Below, in pieces: positions 18,718 through 32,210 of a stretch of 64,000 bases of DNA. The first letter of the stretch is position 1; each line of letters opens with the position of its first letter. Made by a program: the position numbers and the translations under genes. The notes under the pieces were generated by a model. It was given only the letters and a program-made list of their open reading frames with translations, had not been told where the DNA came from and did no database searches. The stretch spans positions 868,001 through 932,000 of the forward strand of contig NZ_JBBYXK010000002.1 in the NCBI RefSeq assembly GCF_039655875.1. The letters are read 5' to 3'. Origin of the DNA: Emcibacter sp. SYSU 3D8. Lineage in GTDB: Bacteria > Pseudomonadota > Alphaproteobacteria > SMXS01.

Positions 18718-19051
18718 AACGGTTCTCCAACTATCCCTCTACCCATGCCGATCGGCCGCCACCCGCCAGAACCATATCTGGTAGGCGGCTTCATGCAATG
18801 TACATAGAGCCGTCACAAATCGGCGAGGGGTCCACGGGGGCTGTTGCCAACGCCGTGTAATTTGCTACTCTCTCCTCCAGATTCGAAGACGGGCGGATCT
18901 CTGCAAGCAACAAATGTGTAATAAAGAGGCTATTCTTGTAGCCGCTGCAGGGATTTTGTTTGTTTCTTCTTTCGTGTACAAGGTGGTGACCTGAGGCTTC
19001 TTTGGGGAATTGTCATGTTTCCAGAATGTGGATTGGGAGGATTGGTCGGGA
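18718..19051. other. Gene-free stretch between rpsT and the rhodanese gene
   Basis: About 330 bases with no credible reading frame. It is less GC-rich than its surroundings, notably around 18900-18980, and must contain the promoter for the rhodanese-dnaA unit. I see a small hairpin GGCTA-TTCTTG-TAGCC (18928-18943). There is no cluster of DnaA boxes (TTATCCACA-like), so no origin is called. Confidence 0.5.
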
Positions 19052-19471
19052 ATGTCTGAATACGCGGACGATTTGTCTCCTCAGGACGCGTGGAAACTGC
19101 TGGAATCCGAGCCTTCCGCAATTCTGGTCGATGTGCGTACGCGGGCAGAATGGAACTATGTGGGCGTGGCCGATCTGTCGCCGCTCAGTAAAAAGCCCGC
19201 TTTCATCGAATGGCAGACCTTTCCGCAGGGCCAGCGCAACGAGCGATTCGCCGATGAGGTCGACGGCCTCGGCATCGACCGCACCGCGCCTATCCTGTTC
19301 CTGTGCCGGTCCGGCGCACGCTCGGCCGCCGCGGCGCGGCTGATGACCCAGAAGGGTTATGCGCGGTGCTATAACGTTTCCGAGGGGTTCGAGGGGGATC
19401 CCGACGACGCCCGGCACCGAGGCCGGGTCAACGGCTGGAAAGCGCGTGGTCTTCCATGGACCCAGAATTGA
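19052..19471 (+). CDS. Rhodanese-like domain protein
   Basis: 139 residues from the ATG at 19052, which has GGGAGG upstream; a TTG at 19010 would add 14 residues. A single rhodanese domain: SPQDAWKLLE, AILVDVRTRAEW, and the active-site loop CRSGARS with its catalytic Cys, then AAARLMTQKGYARCYNVSEGFEG. It would transfer sulfane sulfur, for example to thiols or cyanide. Its last 16 bases overlap the called start of dnaA, so the two may be co-transcribed. Confidence 0.85.
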   Translation: MSEYADDLSPQDAWKLLESEPSAILVDVRTRAEWNYVGVADLSPLSKKPAFIEWQTFPQGQRNERFADEVDGLGIDRTAPILFLCRSGARSAAAARLMTQKGYARCYNVSEGFEGDPDDARHRGRVNGWKARGLPWTQN

Positions 19472-20931
19472 GGCGTTCGACCGTGACCAGGGGAACCCAC
19501 CGACTCGGGGGGATTGATAACGATGCGGCCAACCCGACAATGATGACTCCATGGCAGGACGCGTGGCAGGGAATTCGTGCCAAGCTGCGCGCCGAATTCG
19601 GCGACGCGACCTTCGACAGCTGGCTGAAGCCGCTTGGCGTGCTGCGGGCCGAGGGATCGAAGGTCCTGATCACCGTCCCGACACGCTTCATGTGCGATTG
19701 GGTCAAGACCCATTATCTTGGCCGCATCACCGATCATTGGCGCCAGGAAACCGGGGCGGTCATCGACGTGGAACTGGTGGTCAGCGTCCAGTCGCCGCCG
19801 CCCATCGCCATCGCCGTGGCGGCGCAGCCCGCCACGAGGCCGGCCGCTTCGCCGGTCCGGTCCAACGGCCATGGCGAGGAACCGGACGGCGGCAACGAGG
19901 ATTCCTACGGCGCGCCGCTCGATTCGCGCTTCACCTTCGACAGTTTCGTCGTGGGCAAGTCCAATGAACTTGCCCATGCGGCCGCCCGCCGGGTCTCGAA
20001 CAACAGCAAGGTCCAGTTCAATCCGCTGTTTCTCTACGGCGGTGTCGGCCTGGGCAAGACCCATCTGATGCACGCCATCGCCGCCGAGATTCGCGCCCGG
20101 AACCCGGAGCGCAAGGTGCTCTACATGTCGGCGGAAAAGTTCATGTACCAGTTCATCCGGGCGCTCCGCTACAAGGACACCATGGCGTTCAAGGAACAGT
20201 TCCGGTCCGTCGACGTGCTGATGATCGACGACGTCCAGTTCATCGCCAACAAGGACAGCACCCAGGAAGAGTTCTTTCACACCTTCAACGCCGTGATCGA
20301 CCAGCACCGCCAGGTGGTGATCTCGGGCGACCGGTCGCCATCGGACCTGGAGGGCATCGAGGACCGCATCAAGTCGCGGCTCGGTTGGGGCCTCGTCGCC
20401 GACGTGCATCCGACCGATTACGAGCTGCGCGTCGGTATCCTGCAGTCGAAGCTGGAGGCCATGGGCCGGCCGGACATGCCGAACGAAGTGACCGAATTCC
20501 TTGCGCGCAAGATCATCTCGAATGTGCGCGAACTGGAAGGCGCCCTTAACCGGGTCACTGCCTATGCAGAGCTTGTCGGGCGTCCCGTCTCGCTGGAGAT
20601 GACCCAGGAAGTGCTGCAGGACCTGATCCGCTCCAACGACCGGCGGGTATCCATCGCCGAAATCCAGCGCCACGTGGCCGAATATTTCAATGTGCGGCTG
20701 TCCGACCTGCTGTCGGCGCGCCGGGCCCGTGCCGTCGCGCGGCCGCGCCAGGTGGCGATGTATCTGGCCAAGCAGCTGACCTCGCGCAGCCTGCCGGAAA
20801 TCGGCCGCAAGTTCGGGGGCCGCGACCACACCACGGTGATGCATGCCGTGCGCCGGATCGAGGAACTGCGCGAGACCGACAGCAGCCTCGATCAGGACAT
20901 CGAGAACCTGCGCCGGACGCTGGAAACCTGA
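19456..20931 (+). CDS. dnaA: Chromosomal replication initiator protein DnaA
   Basis: Up to 491 residues; the ATG at 19456 overlaps the rhodanese gene, and ATGs at 19540/19543 would give a shorter N-terminus closer to the usual domain I. Domain I ([24 protein letters not shown]) is followed by a linker and an AAA+ domain with Walker [11 protein letters not shown] (about 195-204) and Walker [11 protein letters not shown]. The C-terminal domain IV carries [14 protein letters not shown], the DnaA-box-binding signature. It opens the replication origin. A terminator follows, so dnaN is probably transcribed separately. Confidence 0.97.
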   Translation: MDPELRRSTVTRGTHRLGGIDNDAANPTMMTPWQDAWQGIRAKLRAEFGDATFDSWLKPLGVLRAEGSKVLITVPTRFMCDWVKTHYLGRITDHWRQETGAVIDVELVVSVQSPPPIAIAVAAQPATRPAASPVRSNGHGEEPDGGNEDSYGAPLDSRFTFDSFVVGKSNELAHAAARRVSNNSKVQFNPLFLYGGVGLGKTHLMHAIAAEIRARNPERKVLYMSAEKFMYQFIRALRYKDTMAFKEQFRSVDVLMIDDVQFIANKDSTQEEFFHTFNAVIDQHRQVVISGDRSPSDLEGIEDRIKSRLGWGLVADVHPTDYELRVGILQSKLEAMGRPDMPNEVTEFLARKIISNVRELEGALNRVTAYAELVGRPVSLEMTQEVLQDLIRSNDRRVSIAEIQRHVAEYFNVRLSDLLSARRARAVARPRQVAMYLAKQLTSRSLPEIGRKFGGRDHTTVMHAVRRIEELRETDSSLDQDIENLRRTLET

Positions 20932-20962
20932 CCCTTCCGGCCCGTCTCCAGCCAGGCGTTCC

Positions 20963-20985
20963 ATGGGGCCAAGCGCCCCATTTTT
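20963..20985 (+). terminator. Rho-independent terminator after dnaA
   Basis: 7-bp stem ATGGGGC (20963-20969) / GCCCCAT (20975-20981) with a 5-nt loop, running straight into a run of Ts (20981-20985). The clearest intrinsic terminator in the window, 31 bases after the dnaA stop. Confidence 0.8.
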
Positions 20986-21149
20986 CGTGTCTTTCCGCCC
21001 TTCCTCTGTTAAAGTCTCGGTCCGGTTGAGCGCTGTCTTCGGGGGGCGGTTTCCGGGACCGGGCGGCGGCTTTTGGGCCGTGCCGAAAAACATAAGAAGA
21101 TCAGGGGCTTGTCGGCCCGCACTACAGGTTCAACCATAGCTAAGAGCCC

Positions 21150-22265
21150 ATGAAACTCACCATTGAACGCGCGGCGCTTCTGCGGTCGCTGGGCCACGTG
21201 CAAAGCGTCGTCGAACGGCGCACGACCATCCCGATCCTGTCCAACATGCTGCTTGAGGCGGCCGACGGGCGCCTGAACCTGACGGCGACCGACCTGGACC
21301 TCGCCGTGGTGGAATCCGTCGTGGCCGACGTCAGTGCGCCCGGTGCGATCACCACGCCCGCGCACACCCTTTACGACATCGTCCGCAAGCTGCCCGACGG
21401 CTCCCAGGTGGAGCTGGAATATCGCGGCGGCGAACAGCGCCTGACGCTCAGCGCCGGCCGCTCGCGCTTCGTGCTGGCCTGCCTGCCGCGCGAGGATTTC
21501 CCGGTGATGGCCGAGGATGCGCTGCCGCACCGGTTCAGCCTGCCGGTGGGCGATCTGAAGAAGCTGATCGACAAGACCCGCTTCGCCATCAGCACCGAGG
21601 AAACGCGGTTCTACCTGAACGGCATCTACCTGCATGTGGCCGATGGCGCGGAACCCCTGCTGGTGGGCGTAGCCACCGACGGCCACCGCCTTGCGCGCGT
21701 TCGCCTGCCCATGCCGATGGGGGCCGCCGGCATGCCGGGTGTCATCGTGCCGCGCAAGACCATTCAGGAAGTCCGCAAGCTGCTCGACGAAGCCGACGGA
21801 ACGGTGCAGGTCGGCCTGTCCGACAGCAAGATCCGCTTCGAATTCGCCGACGCGGTGCTGACCTCGAAGCTGATCGACGGCACGTTTCCCGACTATGTCC
21901 GCGTGATCCCGACCAACAACGACCGGCTGCTCGAGGTGGACGCCAAGCTGTTCGCCGAAGCCATCGACCGCGTGTCGACCATCTCCAGCGAGAAATCGCG
22001 GGCGGTGAAGCTGATCATCGATACCGACAAGGTAACGCTTGCCGTCAACAGTCCGGACAGCGGTTCGGCCACGGAAGAGCTGGCCGCCGGATATTCGTCC
22101 GAGGCCATGGAGATCGGCTTCAACGCGCGCTACGTGCTAGACATCATGGGGCAGGTCGAAGGCGACACGGTGCATGTGTCATTCGCCGACGCAGCCGCGC
22201 CGACCCTGGTTCAGGACGGCGGCGACGACACTGCCCTCTACGTGCTGATGCCGATGCGCGTCTGA
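21150..22265 (+). CDS. dnaN: DNA polymerase III subunit beta (sliding clamp)
   Basis: 371 residues, normal clamp length. Begins MKLTIERAALLRSLGHVQSVVERRTTIPILSN and ends ALYVLMPMRV, the characteristic clamp termini. Three repeated clamp domains follow, and the family segment ATDGHRLARVRLP is seen in the second domain. It forms the ring that tethers polymerase III to DNA. It lies between dnaA and recF in the ancestral bacterial order. Confidence 0.97.
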   Translation: MKLTIERAALLRSLGHVQSVVERRTTIPILSNMLLEAADGRLNLTATDLDLAVVESVVADVSAPGAITTPAHTLYDIVRKLPDGSQVELEYRGGEQRLTLSAGRSRFVLACLPREDFPVMAEDALPHRFSLPVGDLKKLIDKTRFAISTEETRFYLNGIYLHVADGAEPLLVGVATDGHRLARVRLPMPMGAAGMPGVIVPRKTIQEVRKLLDEADGTVQVGLSDSKIRFEFADAVLTSKLIDGTFPDYVRVIPTNNDRLLEVDAKLFAEAIDRVSTISSEKSRAVKLIIDTDKVTLAVNSPDSGSATEELAAGYSSEAMEIGFNARYVLDIMGQVEGDTVHVSFADAAAPTLVQDGGDDTALYVLMPMRV

Positions 22266-22287
22266 CGCGGTCGCATCCGGGAAAAGA

Positions 22288-25921
<3,634 letters not shown>

Positions 25922-26118
25922 CGGGGGTTGCGGGAACCTGTTACGCGCCGGCAACAATATTTTGTATCTGGCCCCATGTGCCACTTCCGAGGGGTGAGCC
26001 GCATTCTATATTCACTGAAAGTTTCGCAGGAACGCGCCCGAAGGATACCGAGACAGGCGACATGCAGCTTGGCACCCAGCCGCCCTCTTTCCGTCACCAT
26101 TCCCTTGCATAAGCTGCC

Positions 26119-26134
26119 CCGGCATTCGTGCCGG
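26119..26134 (+). other. UUCG-tetraloop hairpin upstream of the PBP gene
   Basis: CCGGCA-TTCG-TGCCGG, a 6-bp stem closed by a TTCG loop, 15 bases ahead of the PBP start codon. It may affect translation initiation or mark the end of the gyrB transcript; no T-run follows. The rest of the 228-bp gap shows nothing I can identify. Confidence 0.35.
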
Positions 26135-26149
26135 ACAGTCCGCTGATCC

Positions 26150-27988
26150 ATGGCAAAATCGAAAAAACCCGATCCACCGCGCAAGACCCCACCGAAGAAA
26201 CCGGCGCCGCCGCGCAAGGGCGGTAGCTGGAAGCGTACCCTGCTGGCCTGGCTGCTGGCAGCGGGCGCCGGTGTCGCCGGTATCCTGCTGCTGATCGTTG
26301 TCTGGTGGGTCGTCGACCTGCCCGATGTCGACAAGACCCTGGCGCAGAAGCGCCCGCCCGCGGTCACCATCCTGGATCGCCATGGCGCCCAGATCACCGC
26401 CTATGGCGGCGTGGGCGGTGAATGGGTGCCGCGCAAGCGCATGCCGGTAAACCTGATCAAGGCAGTACTGGCGATCGAGGACCGGCGCTTCTACAGCCAT
26501 GAAGGCGTGGATTTCTGGGGTGTGGTGCGGGCCGTGGTGGTCAATATTCGCACCGGCGATGTCAGGCAGGGCGGCTCGACGCTCACCCAGCAGCTCGCCA
26601 AGAACCTGTTTCTGACTCCGGACAAGACGATCAAGCGCAAGGTCCAGGAGGCCTTGCTGGCCTATTCGCTGGAGCGCCGCCTCACCAAGGACGAGCTGCT
26701 CGAGCAATATCTCAACCGGGTGTATTTCGGTGCCGGCGCTTATGGCGTCGAAGCCGCGTCGCGCCGCTATTTCGCCAAGGAAGTGCAGGATATCAGCCTG
26801 TCCGAGGCGGCCATGCTGGCGGGCCTGCTGAAGGCGCCGTCACGGTACTCGCCGCTCAACGACACCGGTATGGCGGCCGCGCGTACCGGCCAGGTGCTCG
26901 ATGCCATGGTCGCCGCCGGCTACCTCACCGAGACCCGCCGCCGCGATATCGCCATGCCCAGGATCGCCTCGCGCGCCGCCGGCGACAGCGCCCGCTACTT
27001 CACCGATTGGGTGATGACCGAATTGCCGCAATATGTGGGCGAACCCACGAGCGACCTGACCGTCCGGACCACATTCGAGCCGGGCCTGCAGTTCTCGGCG
27101 CAGCAGGCCCTGACCAGCGGGCTGGAAAAGGCCGGCGCCGACGGCAAGGTCAACCAGGGCGCCGTGGTGGTGATGACGCCGTCGGGCGAGGTCCGCGCCA
27201 TGGTGGGCGGACGCGACTACCAGCAGAGCGAGTTCAACCGGGCGGTGCGCGCCCTTCGCCAGCCAGGGTCGGCATTCAAGCTGTTTGTCTATCTGGCCGG
27301 ATTCGAGGCGGGCTACGACCCCAATTCGGTGATGCGCGATTCGCCGGTGATCCTCGATGGCTGGCAGCCGGGGAACTACAACGGGGAGTTTCGCGGACCG
27401 GTCACGCTGCGCACGGCGTTCGCCGATTCGATCAACACCGTGGCGGTCAAGCTTGCCAACGCCGCCGACCAGTCGACAGTGGTGGAGGCGGCGCGGCGCC
27501 TCGGCATCACCACGCCGCTCAGCACCTTGCCCAGCGTCTCGCTCGGCGTCACGGAAGTGCGGCTGATCGAGCTGACCGGTGCCTATGCGACCATCGCCAA
27601 CGGCGGCTACGAAGCCCGGCCCTACGCTATTCTCGAAGTACGCGATGCCGACGGCGACAAGGTCTACAAGCGCAAGGAAAGCCGGGAACGGGTCGTTGCC
27701 CCGCAGCAGGTCGAGCAACTCGACGATTTGATGCGCGCCGTGGTGTCGTACGGGACCGGCGGCAACGCCCGGCTGTCCAATCACGTGGCCGCCGGCAAGA
27801 CCGGGACCAGCCAGGAATGGCGCAACGCCTGGTTCGTCGGCTACACCGACAAATACGTGGCGGGCGTCTGGCTGGGCAACGACGACAATTCGCCCATGAA
27901 CCATGTGGCCGGCGGCGGCATGCCCGCCCGGATCTGGCGGGACCTGATGGTCCGTGCCGACCAGGTGAAGCGCAGCAGCGCCGACTGA
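26150..27988 (+). CDS. Penicillin-binding protein 1A-family bifunctional peptidoglycan synthase
   Basis: 612 residues. A Lys/Pro-rich cytoplasmic tail (about 1-25) precedes one membrane segment (TLLAWLLAAGAGVAGILLLI). The glycosyltransferase domain has EDRRFYSHEGVDFWG and GGSTLTQQLAKNLFL. The transpeptidase domain has the nucleophile motif PGSAFKLF (SxxK), DSINTVAV (SxN) and GKTGTSQEW (KTG). It polymerises and cross-links peptidoglycan at the outer face of the inner membrane. Shorter than classical PBP1A (about 800 residues), with little room for the extra insert domain. Confidence 0.9.
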   Translation: MAKSKKPDPPRKTPPKKPAPPRKGGSWKRTLLAWLLAAGAGVAGILLLIVVWWVVDLPDVDKTLAQKRPPAVTILDRHGAQITAYGGVGGEWVPRKRMPVNLIKAVLAIEDRRFYSHEGVDFWGVVRAVVVNIRTGDVRQGGSTLTQQLAKNLFLTPDKTIKRKVQEALLAYSLERRLTKDELLEQYLNRVYFGAGAYGVEAASRRYFAKEVQDISLSEAAMLAGLLKAPSRYSPLNDTGMAAARTGQVLDAMVAAGYLTETRRRDIAMPRIASRAAGDSARYFTDWVMTELPQYVGEPTSDLTVRTTFEPGLQFSAQQALTSGLEKAGADGKVNQGAVVVMTPSGEVRAMVGGRDYQQSEFNRAVRALRQPGSAFKLFVYLAGFEAGYDPNSVMRDSPVILDGWQPGNYNGEFRGPVTLRTAFADSINTVAVKLANAADQSTVVEAARRLGITTPLSTLPSVSLGVTEVRLIELTGAYATIANGGYEARPYAILEVRDADGDKVYKRKESRERVVAPQQVEQLDDLMRAVVSYGTGGNARLSNHVAAGKTGTSQEWRNAWFVGYTDKYVAGVWLGNDDNSPMNHVAGGGMPARIWRDLMVRADQVKRSSAD

Positions 27989-28053
27989 CCCGGTTGCACG
28001 GCCCGCGCAGATAACCGAAAGTGCGAACGTCCCAACGGTTGCCGGGCGAGGCG

Positions 28054-29046
28054 ATGACGGATTTCGAGCGCTGCGTTCTCAGGCTGCCGGCAACGGCGGC
28101 GCCCGCTCTGATGGTTGTCATCGATACCGAGGAGGAGTTCGACTGGAGCAGACCCTTCGCCCGGTCCGGCTATTCGCTGGAGGCTCTTGCCGAACTGGGC
28201 CGCGCCCAGGAACTGTTCGAGGAATTCGGCATCGTGCCGGTCTATGCGGTCGATTATCCGGTCGCCGACAACCCTGACCGGACGGAAGCCCTGCGCGGCT
28301 GGGTCGCCGCAGGCCGGGCCGTGCTAGCCGCCCAGCTGCATGGCTGGGTAACGCCGCCCTTCGACGAGCCGGTCAGCCGGACAAACTCCTATCAGGGCAA
28401 TTTGCCGCCGGCGCTGGAGCGCGCCAAGCTGGAGGCGCTCGTCGCCCGCGTCACCGACAGCTTCGGCATACAGCCGGTGATTCACAAGGCTGGGCGCTAT
28501 GGCATCGGCCCGGCCACGCCCGGAATCATCGCCGACCTGGGCTTCGAAATCGACCTCAGCATCTGCCCGAGCTTCGACGGCCGCCGCGATGGTGGACCCG
28601 ACCACACGCGCTATCTGGCCGATCCATTCCGCTTTGGACCGGGCGGCAGGCTGCTGGAACTGCCGTCGACCGCCGGCTATTGCGGCATGCTGTCGCCCAT
28701 CGGCAACCCGTTGCATGGCGTGGTCGCCTCGGCCCCGCTGGAGCGGGCGCGTCTCAAGGCGGCGTTTTCCCGGCTGGGCCTGCTCGAGCGCATCCGGCTG
28801 TCGCCTGAAGGGCACCCGCTGTCGGACCTGAAGCGCCTGACCCGCAAGCTCCTGGTCAACGGTACGCGGGTGCTCACCTTCAGCTTTCATAGCCCGTCGC
28901 TGCGGCCCGGCTGCACGCCCTATGTGAAGGACGAATCCGATCGGGCCCGATTGCTTCGCACCTGCCGGGACTATTTCCAGTTCTTCAGGGACGAGCTTGG
29001 CGGCCGGTTCGCGACACCCCTCGAGGTGCGGGACGCGCTCAGCTAG
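28054..29046 (+). CDS. Polysaccharide deacetylase-like protein (WalW-like)
   Basis: 330 residues from the ATG at 28054, with GGGCGAGGCG upstream; an in-frame GTG at 28021 is possible. It begins with a deacetylase-fold motif LMVVIDTEEEFDW containing the metal-binding Asp, then AQLHGWVTPPF with a candidate His. Later come HKAGRYGIGPATPGIIADLGFEIDLS and TFSFHSPSLRPGCTPYVKD. This matches NodB-fold proteins annotated as WalW or polysaccharide deacetylase family, probably acting on a surface polysaccharide. No signal peptide is seen. Substrate unknown. Confidence 0.7.
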   Translation: MTDFERCVLRLPATAAPALMVVIDTEEEFDWSRPFARSGYSLEALAELGRAQELFEEFGIVPVYAVDYPVADNPDRTEALRGWVAAGRAVLAAQLHGWVTPPFDEPVSRTNSYQGNLPPALERAKLEALVARVTDSFGIQPVIHKAGRYGIGPATPGIIADLGFEIDLSICPSFDGRRDGGPDHTRYLADPFRFGPGGRLLELPSTAGYCGMLSPIGNPLHGVVASAPLERARLKAAFSRLGLLERIRLSPEGHPLSDLKRLTRKLLVNGTRVLTFSFHSPSLRPGCTPYVKDESDRARLLRTCRDYFQFFRDELGGRFATPLEVRDALS

Positions 29047-29133
29047 AATTTCCGGATATCACGACCAGTAGCGCCGGCTACCGGTCGAGCCTCAGGGCTC
29101 TGCTCTACCGAGGCAAGCGGAAGGGGACACGCG

Positions 29134-29709
29134 GTGATTCAGATTCGGGTGGCCAGGAGCACTGACGGCGCGGCGTGCGCGGCGATCTACCGGCCCATCG
29201 TCGAGGAGACCTGGATCGCCTTCGAGACCGAGGCGCCCTCGCCGGTTGAAATGAGCCGGCGCATCGCGGCGACGCTGCCGCGCTTCCCGTGGCTTGTCGC
29301 CGTCGATGGCGACTTTGTCCTCGGCTATGCCTATGCGGGCGCGCACCGCGACCGTGCCGCCTACCGCTGGTCGGTGGATGTCACGGCCTATCTGGCGGAA
29401 GGCGCCCGCCGCAAGGGACTGGGCAGGCGCCTTTACACGGTTCTGTTCGATCTGCTGCGCCGACAGGGCTTCCGGTCGGCGTTCGCAGGCATTGCCCTCC
29501 CCAATGCCGCGAGCACGGGCCTCCATGAGGCGATGGGCTTCGAGGCGATCGGTGTCTATGCGGACGTTGGCTACAAGAAGGGCGACTGGCGTGACGTCGG
29601 CTGGTGGCGGCTGGGCCTGAATACGCGGCAGGGCAAGCCGGCGGAACCGATGGCGTTTGCTGACCTTCGCAGGGATGCGGCCTTCAGCAGCTGGCTGGGA
29701 GAACGCTGA
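29134..29709 (+). CDS. GNAT-family N-acetyltransferase (phosphinothricin acetyltransferase-like)
   Basis: 191 residues from a GTG with AAGGGG 8 bases upstream. The GNAT core is intact: IRVARSTDGAACAAIYRPIVEETWIAFE, the acetyl-CoA loop AEGARRKGLGRRLYTVLFDLL, and IALPNAASTGLHEAMGFEAIGVYADVGYKKGDW, which is the pattern of the Pat/Bar/YncA group. Members acetylate amino-acid-like amines such as phosphinothricin or methionine sulfoximine. The true substrate is unknown. Converges on the YcgN gene. Confidence 0.88.
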   Translation: MIQIRVARSTDGAACAAIYRPIVEETWIAFETEAPSPVEMSRRIAATLPRFPWLVAVDGDFVLGYAYAGAHRDRAAYRWSVDVTAYLAEGARRKGLGRRLYTVLFDLLRRQGFRSAFAGIALPNAASTGLHEAMGFEAIGVYADVGYKKGDWRDVGWWRLGLNTRQGKPAEPMAFADLRRDAAFSSWLGER

Positions 29710-29760
29710 TTCCGGTGAGGGCGTTGTTGATCGGCGCGCCCGAAATCACCGACCGCGCGC

Positions 29761-30201
29761 CTACAGTTCCCAGTCCACCAGGTGCATGAACAGGTCGTCG
29801 GCGTCGCGCTCCGAGATCACCTTGCCGCGCACCGAGATGCCGGCCTGGTGCACCGAGTCCGGATCGCCCGAGACCAGTGGATGCCACCATTCCAGATCCT
29901 TGCCCTCGGCGAGCCGCCGGTAGGCGCAGCTTCGCGGCATCCAGTGGAAAATCGTCACGTTTTCGGGCGTCAACACCTGGCAGTCGGGCACCAGCCGCTT
30001 GCGGTCGGCATATTTGGTGCAGCTGCAGGAGTCGGTGTCCAGCAGCCGGCAGCAGACATTGGTCTGGGCGATCTCGCCGGTATCCTCGTCTTCCAGCTTG
30101 TGCAGGCAGCAGCGGGCGCAGCCGTCGCACAGCGATTCCCATTGCGACCGGCTCATCTCGGCCATGGGCGTGGTCTTCCAGAACGGCAGGGAATCGCTCA
30201 T
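29761..30201 (-). CDS. YcgN/UPF0260 family cysteine-cluster protein
   Basis: 146 residues from the ATG at 30201. A conserved cysteine cluster: [15 protein letters not shown], then [20 protein letters not shown] and VPDCQVLTP, compatible with a metal or Fe-S site. The C-terminus reads [24 protein letters not shown], highly typical of the family. Cytoplasmic; biochemical function is not established. It is 8 bp downstream of the PHA depolymerase gene, so probably co-transcribed. Confidence 0.9.
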   Translation of the reverse strand: MSDSLPFWKTTPMAEMSRSQWESLCDGCARCCLHKLEDEDTGEIAQTNVCCRLLDTDSCSCTKYADRKRLVPDCQVLTPENVTIFHWMPRSCAYRRLAEGKDLEWWHPLVSGDPDSVHQAGISVRGKVISERDADDLFMHLVDWEL

Positions 30202-30209
30202 GCGCTTGC

Positions 30210-31439
30210 TCAGGATGCGGGTTGGTCGAATGCGCGGATGAAGTCGCGCACCCTCGGCGCGATTTCGGTGTGCCAGCGCTTGCCGTTGAACACGCCGTAA
30301 TGGCCCACCTTCGGCTGGATGTAGTCGCGCTGCATGGATTCGGGCAGGTTGATGCACAGCGGATGGGTGGCCTGGGTCTGACCCGGGCCGGAAATGTCGT
30401 CATTCTCGCCCTCGACCGTCAACAGCGCCGTCTTGCGGATCGCCTCGGGCCTCACCAGCCGGTCGCGGTGCACCATCATGCCGCGCGGCAGCAGGTGCTC
30501 CTGGAACACCACCCGGATGGTCTGCAGATAATATTCTGCGGGCAGGTCCATCACTGCCATGTACTCCTCGTAGAATTCCCGGTGTTTCTGGGCGTTGTCG
30601 CCATCGCCGTCCACGAGATGGTTGTAATAGTTGACGTGGGATTCCACGTGCCGGTCCCAGTTCATGGCGAGGAAACCGGTCAGCTGCAGGAAGCCGGGAT
30701 AGACCTCGCGCATGAAGCCGGGCGCCGTCGGCGGCACTCTGGTGATCATCTTCTGCTCGAACCACTCGTAAGTCCGCTCCTTGGCCAGCCTGTTCGGCGC
30801 GGTCGGACTCTTGCGGGTGTCGATGGGGCCGCCCATCAGGGTCATGGACGACGGCACGCAGGGGTCGTCGTCCTGCGACATCAGCGCCACCGCCGCGAAC
30901 ACCGGCACGGCCGGCTGGCAGACGGCCATCACATGGGTATTCGGACCCAGCAGCCGCAGATAGTCGCGGACGTAGTCGATGTAGTCGTCCAGGTCGAAGC
31001 GGCCTTCGCTCAACGGTACGTCACGGGCGTTGCGCCAGTCGGTGATATAGATATCGTGATCGGGCAGCAGGGATTCGACCGTGCCGCGCAGCAGGGTGGC
31101 GTAATGGCCCGACAGCGGCGCGACGATCAGCAGCCGCGGGTCGCCGGTGCGGCCTTCGCGGGCGAAGTGCCTGAGCTGGCAAAAGGCCCGGCGGCCGACG
31201 ATCTCCTCGGTCACCGGCACGTCCACCCCGTCGATGACCGTATGGTGCAGCCCGAAACTGGGCTTGTCGAACCGGCGGGTGGCTTCCTCGAACACGGTGA
31301 GGGCGGCGGACATGGCCTTACCCGTCCAGGTCTGCGACCATGGATTGAGCGGATTGGAGAGCACGTACTGTCCGGCTTCCGCCATCAGCCGCGCAGGCTG
31401 CAGGGCGATGCGGCGCAGTTCGTGGGTGTGATAGAGCAT
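30210..31439 (-). CDS. phaZ: Intracellular polyhydroxyalkanoate depolymerase
   Basis: 409 residues, the length of PhaZ1-type enzymes. An alpha/beta-hydrolase whose nucleophile region is [14 protein letters not shown], where intracellular PHB depolymerases use Cys instead of Ser. [15 protein letters not shown] supplies the Asp and [14 protein letters not shown] the His. It breaks down stored polyhydroxybutyrate granules. A 15-bp dyad (CTGAAA-CGA-TTTCAG, 31474-31488) lies upstream and may be an operator. No PHA synthase gene is in the window. Confidence 0.9.
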   Translation of the reverse strand: MLYHTHELRRIALQPARLMAEAGQYVLSNPLNPWSQTWTGKAMSAALTVFEEATRRFDKPSFGLHHTVIDGVDVPVTEEIVGRRAFCQLRHFAREGRTGDPRLLIVAPLSGHYATLLRGTVESLLPDHDIYITDWRNARDVPLSEGRFDLDDYIDYVRDYLRLLGPNTHVMAVCQPAVPVFAAVALMSQDDDPCVPSSMTLMGGPIDTRKSPTAPNRLAKERTYEWFEQKMITRVPPTAPGFMREVYPGFLQLTGFLAMNWDRHVESHVNYYNHLVDGDGDNAQKHREFYEEYMAVMDLPAEYYLQTIRVVFQEHLLPRGMMVHRDRLVRPEAIRKTALLTVEGENDDISGPGQTQATHPLCINLPESMQRDYIQPKVGHYGVFNGKRWHTEIAPRVRDFIRAFDQPAS

Positions 31440-31522
31440 GGCGTGTCCGCTGTACTGTTTCGGATATATGAATCTGAAACGATTTCAGGAATATGCAACC
31501 ATCCGGCGGGAGCGCCGTCCGG

Positions 31523-32107
31523 CTAGAGCAGTTCCTGCATCGCCTTGGCCATGTCGGCGGCGGATGAGCCGGCATCGAAGTGGCGGATATATTTGCCGTC
31601 GCAGTCCATCAGATAGACGTAGCCGGAATGATTCATCATGTAGGCTTCCGGCGCGTCGGGCGGCACGTCCTTGGAATAGAACACCCGGTAGGCGCCTGCC
31701 GCCTTGGCGATCTGCTCGGCGGTCCCGGTCAGTCCGATGAAGGACAGATGGAAGCTTTTCAGGTACCTGCCCATCACCGCCTGCGTATCGCGCTCCGGGT
31801 CGATGGTGATGAACACGGGCGTGAACTTGTCCGCATCCTCGCCCAGCATGTCGAGCGCGCCGCTGATCGCCTGCAATTCGGTGGGGCAGATGTCCGGACA
31901 GAAGGTGAAGCCGAAATAGACCACCCGGTACTTGCCCTTCAGCGTCTCGTCGGTCACCGCCCGGCCGGTCTGGTCGGCCAACTCGAATGCGCCGCCGATG
32001 GGCACGGCGGCATCGCCCTTGCCCCGGCATCCGGAGTCGCCGCATCCGGAAAGCGGAACGGCGCCGGCAAGCAGCAGGGCGAATGCAACGGGGATCAGAA
32101 GGCGCAT
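31523..32107 (-). CDS. SCO1/SenC family copper-handling lipoprotein
   Basis: 194 residues from the ATG at 32107. A signal peptide (MRLLIPVAFALLLAG) precedes a Cys in PLSGCGDSGC that could be lipidated. The thioredoxin-like domain carries the copper-binding CPDICP motif in GFTFCPDICPTELQ and the distal His in MMNHSGYVY. SCO proteins deliver copper to, or reduce, the CuA centre of cytochrome c oxidase in the periplasm. No oxidase genes are adjacent. Divergent from an ankyrin gene across a palindrome at 32167-32180. Confidence 0.9.
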   Translation of the reverse strand: MRLLIPVAFALLLAGAVPLSGCGDSGCRGKGDAAVPIGGAFELADQTGRAVTDETLKGKYRVVYFGFTFCPDICPTELQAISGALDMLGEDADKFTPVFITIDPERDTQAVMGRYLKSFHLSFIGLTGTAEQIAKAAGAYRVFYSKDVPPDAPEAYMMNHSGYVYLMDCDGKYIRHFDAGSSAADMAKAMQELL

Positions 32108-32166
32108 GAGGCCGGGTTTCCAAGCAGGTCGGGTTGGTTTAGGGTCGGCGCTTGTCGAGGCTTGCG

Positions 32167-32180
32167 CCCTATATATAGGG
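32167..32180. promoter_or_regulatory. Palindrome between divergent SCO and ankyrin genes
   Basis: Perfect 14-bp palindrome CCCTATATATAGGG, extended by GC...GC on the outside. It contains TATATA elements that could serve as -10 boxes in either direction, so an operator/promoter function is plausible; no good -35 is seen at the right distance. Confidence 0.4.
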
Positions 32181-32210
32181 TGCAGCGCCAACACGGAAGG
32201 ATGATGGGTA

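Noticed and set aside
18718-21149. Chromosomal origin beside dnaA
   Set aside because: No cluster of TTATCCACA-like boxes is visible on either side of dnaA, and alphaproteobacterial origins often lie elsewhere.
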